Positions 17,782-27,279 of a stretch of DNA of 64,000 nt are shown one piece after another. The number at the start of each line of letters is the position of its first letter. The stretch's first letter is position 1. Source of the stretch: an uncultured Luminiphilus sp. (GTDB taxonomy: Bacteria; Pseudomonadota; Gammaproteobacteria; Pseudomonadales; Halieaceae). The translations under genes were made by a program, and so were the position numbers. The notes beneath the pieces were generated by a model. It had not been told where the DNA came from, made no database searches, and saw nothing but the letters and a program-made list of their open reading frames with translations. The stretch spans positions 62,001-126,000 of the forward strand of contig CALSVI010000008.1 of the NCBI GenBank assembly GCA_943840615.1, written 5' to 3'.

Positions 17782-20309
17782 CGGCCCAGCCACCATATCC
17801 CCAGTGCACAGAGGGCGAGCAGCAGGCTGTGGGGGAGGGTTGGAACAGGTAGCGCGGAGTCAGGTAAAAGCAGCAGGACCAGAGCGCGATCAGTGGCCTG
17901 CACGTTCCGTCTACTGGAGACATTTTGTCCGGTTGTTTCGGTCGTGACCGTCACCACGTTGACGTGTGCTCCGAAGAATAGATTGCTTTGCACCCGTCCT
18001 GAAAAGACGCAGGTGTGGTCAGAGTTTGCCATTAACGCTACGGGGGTAGCACACGAGCCTTGACCATTGAGATCGCCAAAAACGGAATCTTGAAGTTCGG
18101 TGGCGGTCACTTCATAGCTATTGTCATTGCGTAAGACCAGCGTGAAGTCGACCAAATCACCGGGGTAGGTGAGTCGCTTGTTCGGTGTTTTTTCAATCGA
18201 TATTGCCAGCGGATTCCCAACCAGATTGACCCGCGCAGTATCGAAGCCAAATACCGGCTCGGCGGTTTCAACGCCCGCGCCCGCAGCGGTGATGGTGTCG
18301 GTTTCGGCGCTCCCCAGCGTCCCGCTGACGGTCTCGGAGAAGGTGCACCTCAGGACTTGCCCGGCGCTGAGTTGCAGCGGGCTGGCAGTCGATACCGCCG
18401 GACAGGTGCCGCGGCCGCTCAGATCGCCATGAATATCGTCGATCAACTCTGTGAGGGCAATCGCCTCCGAGGCCGATGCATTGATCACTTCAACGGTGAA
18501 TGCCACCGTGGCACCACTTGTGGGTACACGATCCGGCGTTGCGATTTTGTTAACTTCGATCACTAGAGGCGCAGCGGTGCCAGGTGGATAAAACTGCACC
18601 TCTGCCGTCGCGAAGGCGGATACGGGCTGTCCGCCGTCAGCAAAGCCTGACGCTGTGACGGTATCCGGGAAAAAGCTGATTTCGGTGGGGACTGACTCAC
18701 TTGCCTCAGGCACTGTGGCAACAAAAATGCACTCAGTGACCGAGCCTGCCGCCGGCAATTGCAGCGCGAGATTTCCCGCGATCGGTACGCCATTGCACCT
18801 GAGGTTCAAGCGCGTCAGATCGCCATGATAGTTGTCGACCAGCGAGGTGATCGTAAGGTCCTTCAGGGGAGAGTGGTTCTCAAGGACCACCTCATAGGTC
18901 ACCGCCGTTCGGTCTCTGATCACCAGCTGTCTCGCTAATTTTTTTAGCGTGAGCACGGCTGGCGTTTCGAGCAGCGTCACCGTCGCGGTGGCCGTGTCCG
19001 TCACCTCGATACCGTCAGGTTCAGGTGCCTGTGCGGTAGCCGTGACGGTGTTGTCGAAGGCGCTGGGCGCGCGCCCATCCACCCCGTGCGTGTAGCTGCA
19101 GGTATAGAGTCCCGAGGTGGGAATGGTTTGCGGTAACGCGCAGTTTCCCACGCCGTCGAGCGAGCCACCTTTTTGACTGTCTAGCAGTTCTGTGAGGGTC
19201 AGCGACGTTTCGCCGCCGTTCCAGACTTCGATGAGATAATTGATCTCACCCCCAGGTTCTTTGATCGAATGTGGTGTGGCGACTTTTAAGACCCGGATAT
19301 CCGGGACTGCGGCATCAGCATCATCGATAAATTGCACCGTCGCCGAGGCCGCATCCTGGAGGGTGCGCCCTACACTGTCGGTCAGAGAGGCGATGATGGC
19401 GTTGGTGTGAGTACTCCCCGCCGCGCCGCTTAAAGTCTCCTCAAACTCGCATCGATAGCTGGCGTTGGAGGCAATGGTGCCGCCTGTGGCGCACGTGCCC
19501 TTGCTATTCAAGTCACCAAACTGGTCATCGACCAAGCTGTTGAGTGTCAGGACATCTGTGCGGTCTGACTCGTTGAAAAGCTCAACTTTGAAGGTGATAG
19601 ACGTACCCGAAGCGCGAGCAATATCCGGTATCGCGATTTTTTTGAGCTCCACCTCTGCGGGGGGCTCCACTATGATGGTGTCGATGTCGTAATCATTGAC
19701 CTCCCTGCAGGCGGACGACTGGCGTGGAAAATAGCTTTCCTCATCGATGGGGCCGGTGCACAAATCCTTATTGGCATTGTTATGCCAACCAATGGCGATC
19801 GGAATATCGAGCTTGCCATTGCCGTTGGCGTCGCGACAGAGCACATCCTCGGCCTGAAATTCATAGTAGGTCAGCTCGCTATCCAGAATGTCGCCGCAGC
19901 TATCGTTGTTGATCTTGCGATAGGGGCCCGAGCCTGAACTGAGATTCAGCGCGTTAGTGTTCTCGGTGACCGGTTGAAGCCCGGTAAAAGTACATAGGCT
20001 GCCGCCGATAGCTGGTTCCCCGTTTTCTCCGATCCATATGCCCAGGTTATAGCGCTGCGCGGCGTTACGGCTGCGCCCGGAGCCAACCGTGAGGCCGATC
20101 CGGAGATTCATCAGATCGCCCTCGTCGCAGTGTGATCTATCTGGTTCGATGGACACTGCTTTAAATGAGAGAGAGTTGGAGGTGCAATGGTTGCCGCCAT
20201 TGAATTCAGGCACGCATTTGGCGTCGGTGAGGGGCAGAGTCTGGCCCAGAGAAGAGGCCGCCGCTGCCAGCGTCACAGTCAATATTAGTTGTTGAGCAAT
20301 GCGTGCCAT
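17769..20309 (-). CDS. Large secreted protein with five DUF11-like repeats and a VPTL-CTERM sorting tail
   Basis: This is 846 residues with an N-terminal signal peptide (LILTVTLAAAASSLGQ). A Cys-rich unique region covers about residues 28-215. Five repeats of 115-130 residues then begin near 220, 338, 452, 583 and 702; each opens with a strand like VELKKIAIPD, has a DxxxGDLxxxGxC core and a second Cys, suggesting one disulphide per repeat. The tail PVPTLPHSLLLALCALGIWW-LGRRRF is an IPTL/VPTL-CTERM signal: motif, hydrophobic helix, Arg cluster. Such tails are recognised by exosortase-like or rhombosortase systems at the cell surface. No sortase is in the window. The frame is intact over 2.5 kb. 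Confidence 0.85.
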   Translation of the reverse strand: MARIAQQLILTVTLAAAASSLGQTLPLTDAKCVPEFNGGNHCTSNSLSFKAVSIEPDRSHCDEGDLMNLRIGLTVGSGRSRNAAQRYNLGIWIGENGEPAIGGSLCTFTGLQPVTENTNALNLSSGSGPYRKINNDSCGDILDSELTYYEFQAEDVLCRDANGNGKLDIPIAIGWHNNANKDLCTGPIDEESYFPRQSSACREVNDYDIDTIIVEPPAEVELKKIAIPDIARASGTSITFKVELFNESDRTDVLTLNSLVDDQFGDLNSKGTCATGGTIASNASYRCEFEETLSGAAGSTHTNAIIASLTDSVGRTLQDAASATVQFIDDADAAVPDIRVLKVATPHSIKEPGGEINYLIEVWNGGETSLTLTELLDSQKGGSLDGVGNCALPQTIPTSGLYTCSYTHGVDGRAPSAFDNTVTATAQAPEPDGIEVTDTATATVTLLETPAVLTLKKLARQLVIRDRTAVTYEVVLENHSPLKDLTITSLVDNYHGDLTRLNLRCNGVPIAGNLALQLPAAGSVTECIFVATVPEASESVPTEISFFPDTVTASGFADGGQPVSAFATAEVQFYPPGTAAPLVIEVNKIATPDRVPTSGATVAFTVEVINASASEAIALTELIDDIHGDLSGRGTCPAVSTASPLQLSAGQVLRCTFSETVSGTLGSAETDTITAAGAGVETAEPVFGFDTARVNLVGNPLAISIEKTPNKRLTYPGDLVDFTLVLRNDNSYEVTATELQDSVFGDLNGQGSCATPVALMANSDHTCVFSGRVQSNLFFGAHVNVVTVTTETTGQNVSSRRNVQATDRALVLLLLPDSALPVPTLPHSLLLALCALGIWWLGRRRF

Positions 20310-20410
20310 ACTGTTTTAAACCTGCCGGCCAAAGGGGCAGTGTATTAGCTCCTGTCGCCAGATACGCCCGCAGAAGGTGACAGTGGAATGAAAAGGATGT
20401 GGAGGTGTGA

Positions 20411-21181
20411 ATGACAGAGTGTGATGTAAGGGTAGATCTCTCCTGTAAGCGCGCGCTGGTGACTGGGGCAAGCTCGGGCATTGGTGCGACTGTGGCAAAG
20501 GCATTGGCTGCCAACGGCGCGATGGTTTGGGTCAACCACCCGGTGTGAGGCCACGCTAGAAGCCGCTGAGGCGGTGGTCACGGGCATTGTCGAGGCGGGC
20601 GGCGCGGCTCAGTCGATACAGGCCGATGTGAGCAGTGAGTCTGATGTGTTGGCGATGTTTTCCGTCGCTGGAGTCAGAGCCATTGGATATCTCTCGTGAA
20701 TAACGCGGGGATCGCCCACTCCAGTCCGATCGAGGCGCTGGAGGTGGATGACTTTGACCGGTTAATGGGCGTGCACCTGCGGGGTACCTTTCTCTGCACG
20801 CGTTCTGCATTGAAGATGATGTATGCGCAAAATAGCGGCCGCATTATCAACACCGCTTCACAGCTTGCTTATATCGGCGCGCCGGGGTTCTCCCACTACA
20901 CCGCCGCTAAGGGCGCGATTCTGTCTTTCACACGTAGCCTCGCACTGGAGATTGGGGACAGACCCATCACCGCCAACTGCGTGGCGCCCGGGGCGACCAT
21001 GACGCCGATTCTGGAGGATGTGCCAGCTGACATTCTTGAGGGCATTCGCCAAAACATCCCCGCAGGTCGGATAGCAGAGGTCGAGGACATCGTGGGTGCG
21101 TACCTTTTTCTCGCGAGTGACGCCGCTGGGCACTTTAGAGGCCAGTGTTTAAGCCCCAATGGCGGAGATGCGTTCCTCTAA
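20411..21181 (+). CDS. Short-chain dehydrogenase/reductase, three frameshifts
   Basis: The ATG at 20411 follows GGAGG and starts a normal SDR (KRALVTGASSGIG). Extra bases near 20541, 20661 and 20689 cut it; removing them gives about 255 residues reading VNHPxCEATLEAAEAVV, SLESEPLDILVNNAGIA and on to the stop at 21181. Catalytic residues are Ser in INTASQLAY and Tyr-x3-Lys in FSHYTAAKGA. It resembles glucose/3-oxoacyl dehydrogenase-type SDRs with the NADP-friendly VNHP loop. It is monocistronic, upstream of recA, with no clear link to neighbours. Confidence 0.85.
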
Positions 21182-21294
21182 CCTTGGTGCATGCGCACTG
21201 TCTGTACTGTCGCTTTGGGCGACATGTTGCGTGGTGCGACACTATTTTTACTGAAATTGATCGCTAAACTGGATTGCAATCGCTGGCAAAAAAG

Positions 21295-21310
21295 CTGAAT
21301 ATATATACAG
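21295..21310 (+). promoter_or_regulatory. LexA (SOS) box upstream of recA
   Basis: CTGAATATATATACAG fits the gammaproteobacterial LexA consensus CTG-N10-CAG with an AT-rich centre and differs from CTGTATATATATACAG at one base. It lies 123 bases before the recA ATG. RecA induction by DNA damage through LexA cleavage is the expected regulation. Confidence 0.9.
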
Positions 21311-21432
21311 TACTTTTGAAAGCGGGTAATTCGGGCGCAAAACCTAGGGCAAACGGTGTTTAGCGCGATAAAGCATGATTCTTCGGGGCACAGCCTGAAC
21401 GGCACATCAGCAGAGCAAGAGAGGAGCAAGAC

Positions 21433-22515
21433 ATGGATCCGAACAAGCAAAAAGCACTGGATGCGGCACTGTCACAAATTGAGCGCCAGTTTGGCAAGGG
21501 TACGGTCATGCTTATGGGTGACCAGGAGCGCGTCGCGTTACCCTCAATCTCTACCGGCTCACTCGGGCTCGATATTGCCTTGGGTATCGGTGGATTACCC
21601 AAGGGCAGGATTGCGGAAATCTACGGCCCGGAATCGTCGGGCAAGACCACGTTAACCCTGCAAGTGATTGCAGAGGCGCAGAAGGCCGGCGGCACGGCCG
21701 CGTTCATTGACGCTGAGCACGCCTTGGACCCTCAATACGCTGAAAAATTGGGCGTTCAGGTAGATGACCTGATCGTCTCGCAGCCTGATACGGGTGAGCA
21801 AGCACTCGAGGTGGCGGAGATGTTGGTTCGCTCCGGGGCGGTCGATGTACTGGTGGTGGACTCGGTTGCCGCGCTGGTACCCAAAGCAGAAATCGAAGGC
21901 GAGATGGGTGATTCCCACGTAGGCCTTCAGGCGCGATTGTTAAGTCAGGCTATGCGTAAGCTCACGGGTGCCATTAAACAAACGAATTGTCTTGTGATTT
22001 TCATCAACCAGATCCGTATGAAGATCGGTGTGATGTTCGGCAGCCCCGAGACCACGACGGGCGGCAACGCGCTGAAGTTTTACTCATCGGTTCGACTCGA
22101 TATCCGGCGAATTGGTGCGGTGAAGGAGGGCGATGAAGTCGTGGGGAATGAAACCCGAGTCAAGGTCGTGAAGAACAAAGTCTCGCCACCCTTTAAGCAG
22201 GCAGAATTCCAGATCATGTATGGCGTGGGTATCTATCACATGGGCGAGGTGATTGATTGGGGTGTCAAGCTGAACCTGATCGATAAGTCTGGCGCCTGGT
22301 ATGCCTACAAGGGCGACAAGATCGGTCAGGGCAAAGCCAATGCTTCCAAGTTTCTCGAGGAGAACGCATCGATCGCCAAGGAGATTGAAGACCAGATCCG
22401 GCATCAGATGATGGGCGTCCCGCTTGCCGCAGTGGATGCCGAGTCTGAGGCGGAAGAGGAGTCCGCTGAGCCTGGGGATGTGCCAGCGATCGGCAGCGTG
22501 GCAGAGTCTTCCTGA
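21433..22515 (+). CDS. recA: Recombinase A
   Basis: This intact 360-residue RecA coats single-stranded DNA, drives strand exchange and stimulates LexA self-cleavage. Walker A is GPESSGKTT at residues 65-73 and Walker B lies in [10 protein letters not shown]. Loop regions such as [19 protein letters not shown] and the C-terminal acidic tail ([12 protein letters not shown]) are typical. The ATG at 21433 follows GAGAGGAGCAAG. An SOS box lies upstream and recX follows 17 bases after the stop. Confidence 0.99.
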   Translation: MDPNKQKALDAALSQIERQFGKGTVMLMGDQERVALPSISTGSLGLDIALGIGGLPKGRIAEIYGPESSGKTTLTLQVIAEAQKAGGTAAFIDAEHALDPQYAEKLGVQVDDLIVSQPDTGEQALEVAEMLVRSGAVDVLVVDSVAALVPKAEIEGEMGDSHVGLQARLLSQAMRKLTGAIKQTNCLVIFINQIRMKIGVMFGSPETTTGGNALKFYSSVRLDIRRIGAVKEGDEVVGNETRVKVVKNKVSPPFKQAEFQIMYGVGIYHMGEVIDWGVKLNLIDKSGAWYAYKGDKIGQGKANASKFLEENASIAKEIEDQIRHQMMGVPLAAVDAESEAEEESAEPGDVPAIGSVAESS

Positions 22516-22532
22516 CGGCGTTATCGCAGCTT

Positions 22533-23063
22533 TTGGTTGGCCTGCCAGACGACGATCGTTCCGTAACCGCTGCCGAGCTCCGGCTCGCAGCGATGGATTT
22601 GTTAGCCCGCAGAGAGCACGGTTCGCAAGAGCTAGAGGCAAAGTTGTCAAGGCGGTTTCATAAGCGGCACTATGATGTTGAGTTACTGAGAAGCGTCATC
22701 GAGCAGCTGACCGCTGAGGGTCTGCTTAGCGACGAACGTTTTGCGGTCTCAAGGGTCAGGCAGCTCGCGGGCAGAGGTTATGGCCCGAACCGGATCCGTA
22801 ACGATCTGCGTCAACAGCAAGTAGATCAATTTCTCAGCTCATCCATGGACGAGGCATTTGATGTGCCGGTCGACTGGGCGGCGGAGGCGGCGGCGGTGTA
22901 CCAGAAAAAATATCGTGGGCAGGCCATCGTTGGCGATTTCGACTCAAGACAACGAGAACGAGGGCGCCGAATGCGATTCCTTCAGCATCGTGGCTTCGAC
23001 GCTGAGATCATTCAGCGCTTAATAAACGCCGACGATAAAGGAGAGGGCCGGCAGGAAGACTGA
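22533..23063 (+). CDS. recX: Regulatory protein RecX
   Basis: This 176-residue all-helical protein binds the RecA filament and limits its activity. It has the family's repeated three-helix units: AAMDLLARREHGSQELEAKL, then EGLLSDERFAVSRVRQ and GYGPNRIRNDLRQQ. The start is uncertain: a TTG at 22533 opens the longest sensible frame, 17 bases after recA, and the next in-frame ATG (near 22593) would cut into the first repeat. Coexpression with recA is the usual arrangement. Confidence 0.95.
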   Translation: MVGLPDDDRSVTAAELRLAAMDLLARREHGSQELEAKLSRRFHKRHYDVELLRSVIEQLTAEGLLSDERFAVSRVRQLAGRGYGPNRIRNDLRQQQVDQFLSSSMDEAFDVPVDWAAEAAAVYQKKYRGQAIVGDFDSRQRERGRRMRFLQHRGFDAEIIQRLINADDKGEGRQED

Positions 23064-23121
23064 GCGCAAGGGGAGGCGAAGTTCGACCTCGCTGGCGGTG
23101 CAGTACAACGAAGGTAGGCGG

Positions 23122-23988
23122 CTAGTCGCCGTCGGTCATTTTTTGTAGCCACAGCGCGCGGGCTTCTTCTCCCTTCGCTCTGATGATGGCGGCGTTCTCC
23201 GGCCCCATTCGCAGTAATTGTTTCTGAACAGGTGCCAGGGCCTCGATGGCAGGGTCTTCGTAAACCCAGATCGCTTCTTTGCGGATGAGCCTTGCCTCAC
23301 TCAAGTCGATTTGCGGCGTATTGATAATCACATCAAGGGTCGCCAGCACTGCAGGATCGAAGGCGTCTTCATCTTCACCATAGTATGACCAGGCCTCTCG
23401 GAACAGCGGTAAAAACCAGTCCAGTGCAACGAGTAATGCGTCGATATCCAGGCTCTGCACCCATTTCCCCATCGCGTCGTACCGCGAAAAGCCCGCTGGG
23501 TCCACGATAACCTGGGCGCCGTCATCGCTGATCGGAAAGGCGCCTTTGGGTCGGGCGACAGGCAGCAGCTTATAGGGCACATCGCCTTGCGCCATCAGAT
23601 AAATAAGGCTCGCACTGCGTTCAATAATGTTCCCCGGCATTAGGTACTGCTGGCCTGCGTTGCCCAGTGGTATCGAGCCTATCGCGTCGCGAACGGCGTC
23701 ATCGCTTTCTTCTAGCCGAGGAAGTGGCTCAGCGACGGGCTCCAGGATCACAGGTTCTGCTGGCGATGCTGGAGGGACGGGAGGCTCGGGCTCCGGCATG
23801 GGTAGTTTTGGTTCCGGGGCTGTCACGACGGGGGTGGGATCCGGTACCGCTTCTTCCGCGGGCCAGATGCCGCTGAGCAACACTACGCCGCCCGCCAGAA
23901 TGATGACAAGAACGCCGATCAGTGCGACCTGAGAGGCTGCCAGAGCGCCTGTCTGCCGAAACCTGGAGGTTGTTCTCACTGCCATCAC
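23122..23988 (-). CDS. DUF3014 domain-containing membrane-anchored protein
   Basis: The 288-residue protein has one N-terminal transmembrane helix (about residues 19-41) and then a Pro/Glu-rich linker (PEPKLPMPEPEPPVPP region, residues 52-85). The DUF3014 domain follows, with ASLIYLMAQGDVPYKLLPV and GKWVQSLDIDALLVALDWF. The bulk should lie in the periplasm. The family is common in gammaproteobacteria and its function is not known. It is convergent with recX and sits upstream of nothing obvious on its own strand. Confidence 0.9.
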   Translation of the reverse strand: MMAVRTTSRFRQTGALAASQVALIGVLVIILAGGVVLLSGIWPAEEAVPDPTPVVTAPEPKLPMPEPEPPVPPASPAEPVILEPVAEPLPRLEESDDAVRDAIGSIPLGNAGQQYLMPGNIIERSASLIYLMAQGDVPYKLLPVARPKGAFPISDDGAQVIVDPAGFSRYDAMGKWVQSLDIDALLVALDWFLPLFREAWSYYGEDEDAFDPAVLATLDVIINTPQIDLSEARLIRKEAIWVYEDPAIEALAPVQKQLLRMGPENAAIIRAKGEEARALWLQKMTDGD

Positions 23989-24175
23989 ATTGCCTCTTTC
24001 GCCCTGAAAGCTAATGGGCTCACACCGGTGGATACTAAGACATTTAGGCGGGAAAAACCGCCCATCTAGAGGAGTCTGTGCGTAATACCGAAGCCGTCAG
24101 CGGGCTATTGTCTCGGGTGAGAGAAGGCTGCTTTTCTCGACAGCGGTCGGCTCCCGGCGGTCGGTCCACGCCGCG

Positions 24176-26086
24176 TTAGTCCGCTGCCTGCGTAGCGGCG
24201 AGGGCATCCATATCGCTGAGCGCCTGCTCCAGCTGATCAACCAGGTCGTCAAATACTTCGATGGTCGCCTTGATCGGTGCAGGAGATGTCATATCGATCC
24301 CAGCCTTTTTAAGCAGTTCGATGGGATAGTCGTTGGATCCTGACTTCAGCATGGTCAGATAGCGTTCTCGAGCGGGTTCGCCCTCTTCAAGAATCTGTTT
24401 GGCCAACGCGGTGGCGGCAACGAAGGACGTTGAATACTGGTAGACATAGAAATTATCGCTGCGCAGAAAATGCGGTATGCGGCTCCACTCAATCTGGTTG
24501 AGTTCATCAGCGTGCACGGCGTCTCCATAGTAGTCGGCAAATACCTCGGCGTAGATGGTATTGAGTGCGTCGGCAGTCAGTGCCTCGCCCGCTTCAACTT
24601 TTGCGTGGGCTCTCGCTTCGAAATCAGCAAAAGAGGCCTGCCGGTAAAAGCCGCCACGAAATTCATCAAGGTATGAGCTCAGCAGGTAAGCGCGTTCGGC
24701 GGCCGATTCGGCCTCGGACAGCATCTTCTGCATCAGGATTGCCTCGTTGGTCATTGATGCGATTTCGGCGATGAATGTGCGGTAATCGCCGTAGACTTGG
24801 GGCTGCGTATTCCTTGTTAAGTAACTGTGAATAGAGTGCCCGTATTCGTGCGCGAGGGTTGAGACATTATTCAACGTGCCCTCGTAATTCATCGAAAGGT
24901 AGGGCTTGGAGGTGTAGGTTCCCCAGCTGTAGGCGCCACCGCGCTTACCCCGATTGGCCATCGCATCCACCCAGCCCTCATCAAAACCTTTCCAGTAAAC
25001 GTCCAGATACTCTTGCCCTAAAGGCAGTAGTGCGTCGGCAACGATCTGCTTTGCTTCTTCGAAAGAGATGTCACTGAGTGTGGGCGGCACAATAGGGGCA
25101 TACATGTCCCATATTTGTAGCCGTTCTACACCCAGAGTCTGTTCTCGGAGTTTGAGATAGCGCTGTAAGGGTGCGCTGCCTTCTCTGGCTGTCTTGATGA
25201 GGTTATTGAAGACCTCTATCGGAATGGCGTTGGTATAGGTGGCTTGGTCTAAGCGCGAGTCGAAGCCCCGTGCCCGCGCAAAAAAGACCCGACTCTTTAC
25301 ATGCCCTTCGTAGTTCGCGGCCAGCGTGTGATTGAGCGTTTGATACCCGGAGAAAAGTCCTTTCCAGGCGTCCTCGCGAACGCGCCGGTCGGTGGAATGC
25401 AAAAAAGCGCCGTAGCGCGAATTCGTCAACTCCACTTCATCGCCGTCTTCATCGATCAGTGTGCCAAAGCTCAGGTCAGAACTGTCAATCGCGGTAAAAA
25501 CGCTATCAAATTTATCCAGCGGGTCGGACGCCATCGCCAGCAGCTTCTCCTCTGCTTCCGACAGCGTGTAGGGCCGCATGCGGGCAGTCTCATCAAGGTA
25601 GTGCGCGTAGATTGGCAGGCCGGGCGTGGCGTCGATAAATTCAGACAGCGTCGCCTCCGGAATCGCCAATAATTCGGGGGTAAAGTAAGACAGCGCCTCT
25701 TGATAGCGGGCGTAGAGCCCCTGAGCCTCTGAGAAGCGGGCGCCATTTTCCGAGATCCGGGTATCCTCGTAGCTTTTTAAGCCCGCATACACATAGAGAT
25801 TCGCGATGACGGCCTCAACGGCTTGAATGCTTTCGATCGCGTTCAGCAGCGAAAGTCCACTTTGCCCCAGCGTGCCCCGGTGCGCACTCAGCGCCGGCAG
25901 TAATTCAATAAATCGCGCTCGATCTATCTCCCACGCCTCGGCGTCCGCGTACATATCCGTAAGATCCCATTTGAACTCGGTGGCGATTTCACCACGCTCC
26001 GGCACCGCATTAGACAGTGCCGTTGATGAGGCAGTGAGCATCAGGACGACAGTGCCGACCGATATCAGCGTTTTGAGTGAATTCAT
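24176..26086 (-). CDS. pepF: Oligoendopeptidase F (M3B metallopeptidase) with signal peptide
   Basis: The product is 636 residues. The N-terminus MNSLKTLISVGTVVLMLTAS has a signal peptide, so this copy acts in the periplasm, unlike the cytoplasmic Gram-positive PepF. The zinc site HEYGH (in LAHEYGHSIHSYL) falls near residue 413, with the third ligand Glu probably in AEIASMTNEAIL. The N-terminal PepF domain covers about residues 30-200. It cleaves short peptides and probably feeds peptide uptake. The frame is intact and the gene is monocistronic. Confidence 0.95.
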   Translation of the reverse strand: MNSLKTLISVGTVVLMLTASSTALSNAVPERGEIATEFKWDLTDMYADAEAWEIDRARFIELLPALSAHRGTLGQSGLSLLNAIESIQAVEAVIANLYVYAGLKSYEDTRISENGARFSEAQGLYARYQEALSYFTPELLAIPEATLSEFIDATPGLPIYAHYLDETARMRPYTLSEAEEKLLAMASDPLDKFDSVFTAIDSSDLSFGTLIDEDGDEVELTNSRYGAFLHSTDRRVREDAWKGLFSGYQTLNHTLAANYEGHVKSRVFFARARGFDSRLDQATYTNAIPIEVFNNLIKTAREGSAPLQRYLKLREQTLGVERLQIWDMYAPIVPPTLSDISFEEAKQIVADALLPLGQEYLDVYWKGFDEGWVDAMANRGKRGGAYSWGTYTSKPYLSMNYEGTLNNVSTLAHEYGHSIHSYLTRNTQPQVYGDYRTFIAEIASMTNEAILMQKMLSEAESAAERAYLLSSYLDEFRGGFYRQASFADFEARAHAKVEAGEALTADALNTIYAEVFADYYGDAVHADELNQIEWSRIPHFLRSDNFYVYQYSTSFVAATALAKQILEEGEPARERYLTMLKSGSNDYPIELLKKAGIDMTSPAPIKATIEVFDDLVDQLEQALSDMDALAATQAAD

Positions 26087-26212
26087 TCGTTGTATCTTCC
26101 TTGATCTATGACGGTTTACTGCGGCGAAGCGGTCTGCGAAATCCCGGTCGCTGCGGAATGCGTTGACATATCAGCACAATAGACTAGCCGATGAGCGGGC
26201 TTAAAACGAGAC

Positions 26213-26860
26213 TCATAATGCCGCCGGCGCAGACTCCGTATCGGCCGGCAAGAAGCGCAGACCTTTATCGGGCTGCGTGTAGGTGTCCAGACCGGCAATG
26301 GCAACAAGGCCCATCGCGTCTAGGGCGAGTGCGCCGTCGCTGCGACGTGCCGCCTCGGGATAATGAAGTCGCTGCACCTCACCGATCACCATGTGCGTCC
26401 CGTTGATCGCGAGGGGATGATGTTCGCGCAGCGCGCAGCCGATTTGCAGGGGGGCGTCTTTGACAAAGGGCGCGACAAAGGCCGGCAGCCGCTCCTCCTC
26501 AAATCCACAGGCGTCGAATTCAGATTGGGTCTTGGGGTACGGTGCCGAGGTCTGGTGCGCTCGCGCAGCGTGATCCAGCGTAAATCCATTCAGCGTCCAG
26601 CATCGGGTGTCTAATATGTTGCCCAGCGTATGACGCTCACTTCGACCTGTATTGGGCCGCAGGATCATGGCGAGTAATGGCGGGTTAGAGCCCAGATGAA
26701 CGTGTGAGCTGATGATGGCGAGGTTAGTCTGATCATCTGCGTCGCAAGTCCCTACCAACATGCCGGTCTTGTAGCCGGGCAGGCTGTTGATCAGCAGCGC
26801 GCGCTCTGCGCCCCGGCATGTCAGCCAGTTCCTCGGGACGTCACTCGTGCTGACGCTCAT
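26213..26860 (-). CDS. Flavin reductase-like domain protein (DIM6/NTAB type)
   Basis: The 215-residue protein belongs to the split-barrel flavin reductase family. It contains GTCDADDQTNLAIISSHVHLG, PPLLAMILRP and the GRSERHTLGNI block that surrounds FMN in relatives. Such proteins bind FMN and either supply reduced flavin to a monooxygenase or reduce a substrate. No partner oxygenase is adjacent. Seventeen bases separate its stop from the next repetitive start region; it is followed on the same strand by nothing until pepF, and preceded by the DCC gene upstream. Confidence 0.88.
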   Translation of the reverse strand: MSVSTSDVPRNWLTCRGAERALLINSLPGYKTGMLVGTCDADDQTNLAIISSHVHLGSNPPLLAMILRPNTGRSERHTLGNILDTRCWTLNGFTLDHAARAHQTSAPYPKTQSEFDACGFEEERLPAFVAPFVKDAPLQIGCALREHHPLAINGTHMVIGEVQRLHYPEAARRSDGALALDAMGLVAIAGLDTYTQPDKGLRFLPADTESAPAAL

Positions 26861-26878
26861 GCCTGGGGATCGGGCCCG

Positions 26879-27223
26879 CTAGTCGAGGGGTAGCGCTTGG
26901 CGTAGCGCCTGACAGCCCACTTGCTGATAACACCACGAAGCAATGGGTTTGATCACTGGCCAGGAGAGCCAGCGCCAGAGTAAGCCGATACGAGTGTATT
27001 GCCATGCCGCAATGTTGGCATCGAGCCCGGTGACCCAGTTGCCATCGCGCCGCAGATGTAAAGACTGCAATAAGGCGGCTTTGTCAGGGAGGTCGTCGCT
27101 GGAGGGGAGGTCGTGAATATCTCGCAGCTCAAGTCGATCGGACTTCAGCCGGGCGAGGTGCGACATCTCCCGCTGGCACAGCGGGCAACTTCCGTCGTAA
27201 TAAAGAACATCAGGCTCATGCAT
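26879..27223 (-). CDS. DCC-family thiol-disulfide oxidoreductase-like protein (DUF393)
   Basis: The product is 114 residues from the ATG at 27223 (MHEPDVLYYDGSCPLCQREM). The Asp-x2-Cys-Pro-x-Cys motif gives the family its name, and Trp-rich helices near the C-terminus (LLWRWLSWPVIKP) are typical. The Cys pair suggests redox activity, but the substrate is unknown. It lies between the TlpA-like gene and the flavin reductase gene, all on the minus strand with short gaps, so cotranscription is possible. Confidence 0.85.
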   Translation of the reverse strand: MHEPDVLYYDGSCPLCQREMSHLARLKSDRLELRDIHDLPSSDDLPDKAALLQSLHLRRDGNWVTGLDANIAAWQYTRIGLLWRWLSWPVIKPIASWCYQQVGCQALRQALPLD

Positions 27224-27279
27224 GGTCAGTTTACGGTGCGCGCCATGCAATGGATGTCACCTTGGCGTAACGGTTGCCA

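Noticed and set aside
17769-20309. Direct repeats as a CRISPR or tandem DNA array
   Set aside because: The periodicity (about 115-130 codons) is in a diverged protein sequence within one intact reading frame; there are no identical DNA repeats.
21205-21225. TGTCGC-GCGACA hairpin after the SDR gene as a terminator
   Set aside because: A short stem with no T-run; it could be chance in this GC-rich sequence.
22084-22650. 188-codon open frame on the minus strand across recA/recX
   Set aside because: It is antisense to well conserved recA and recX and its composition follows their codon pattern; no family features.
24051-24066. GGCGG-N6-CCGCC as a terminator between DUF3014 and pepF
   Set aside because: The stem is only five base pairs and no T-run follows on either strand.
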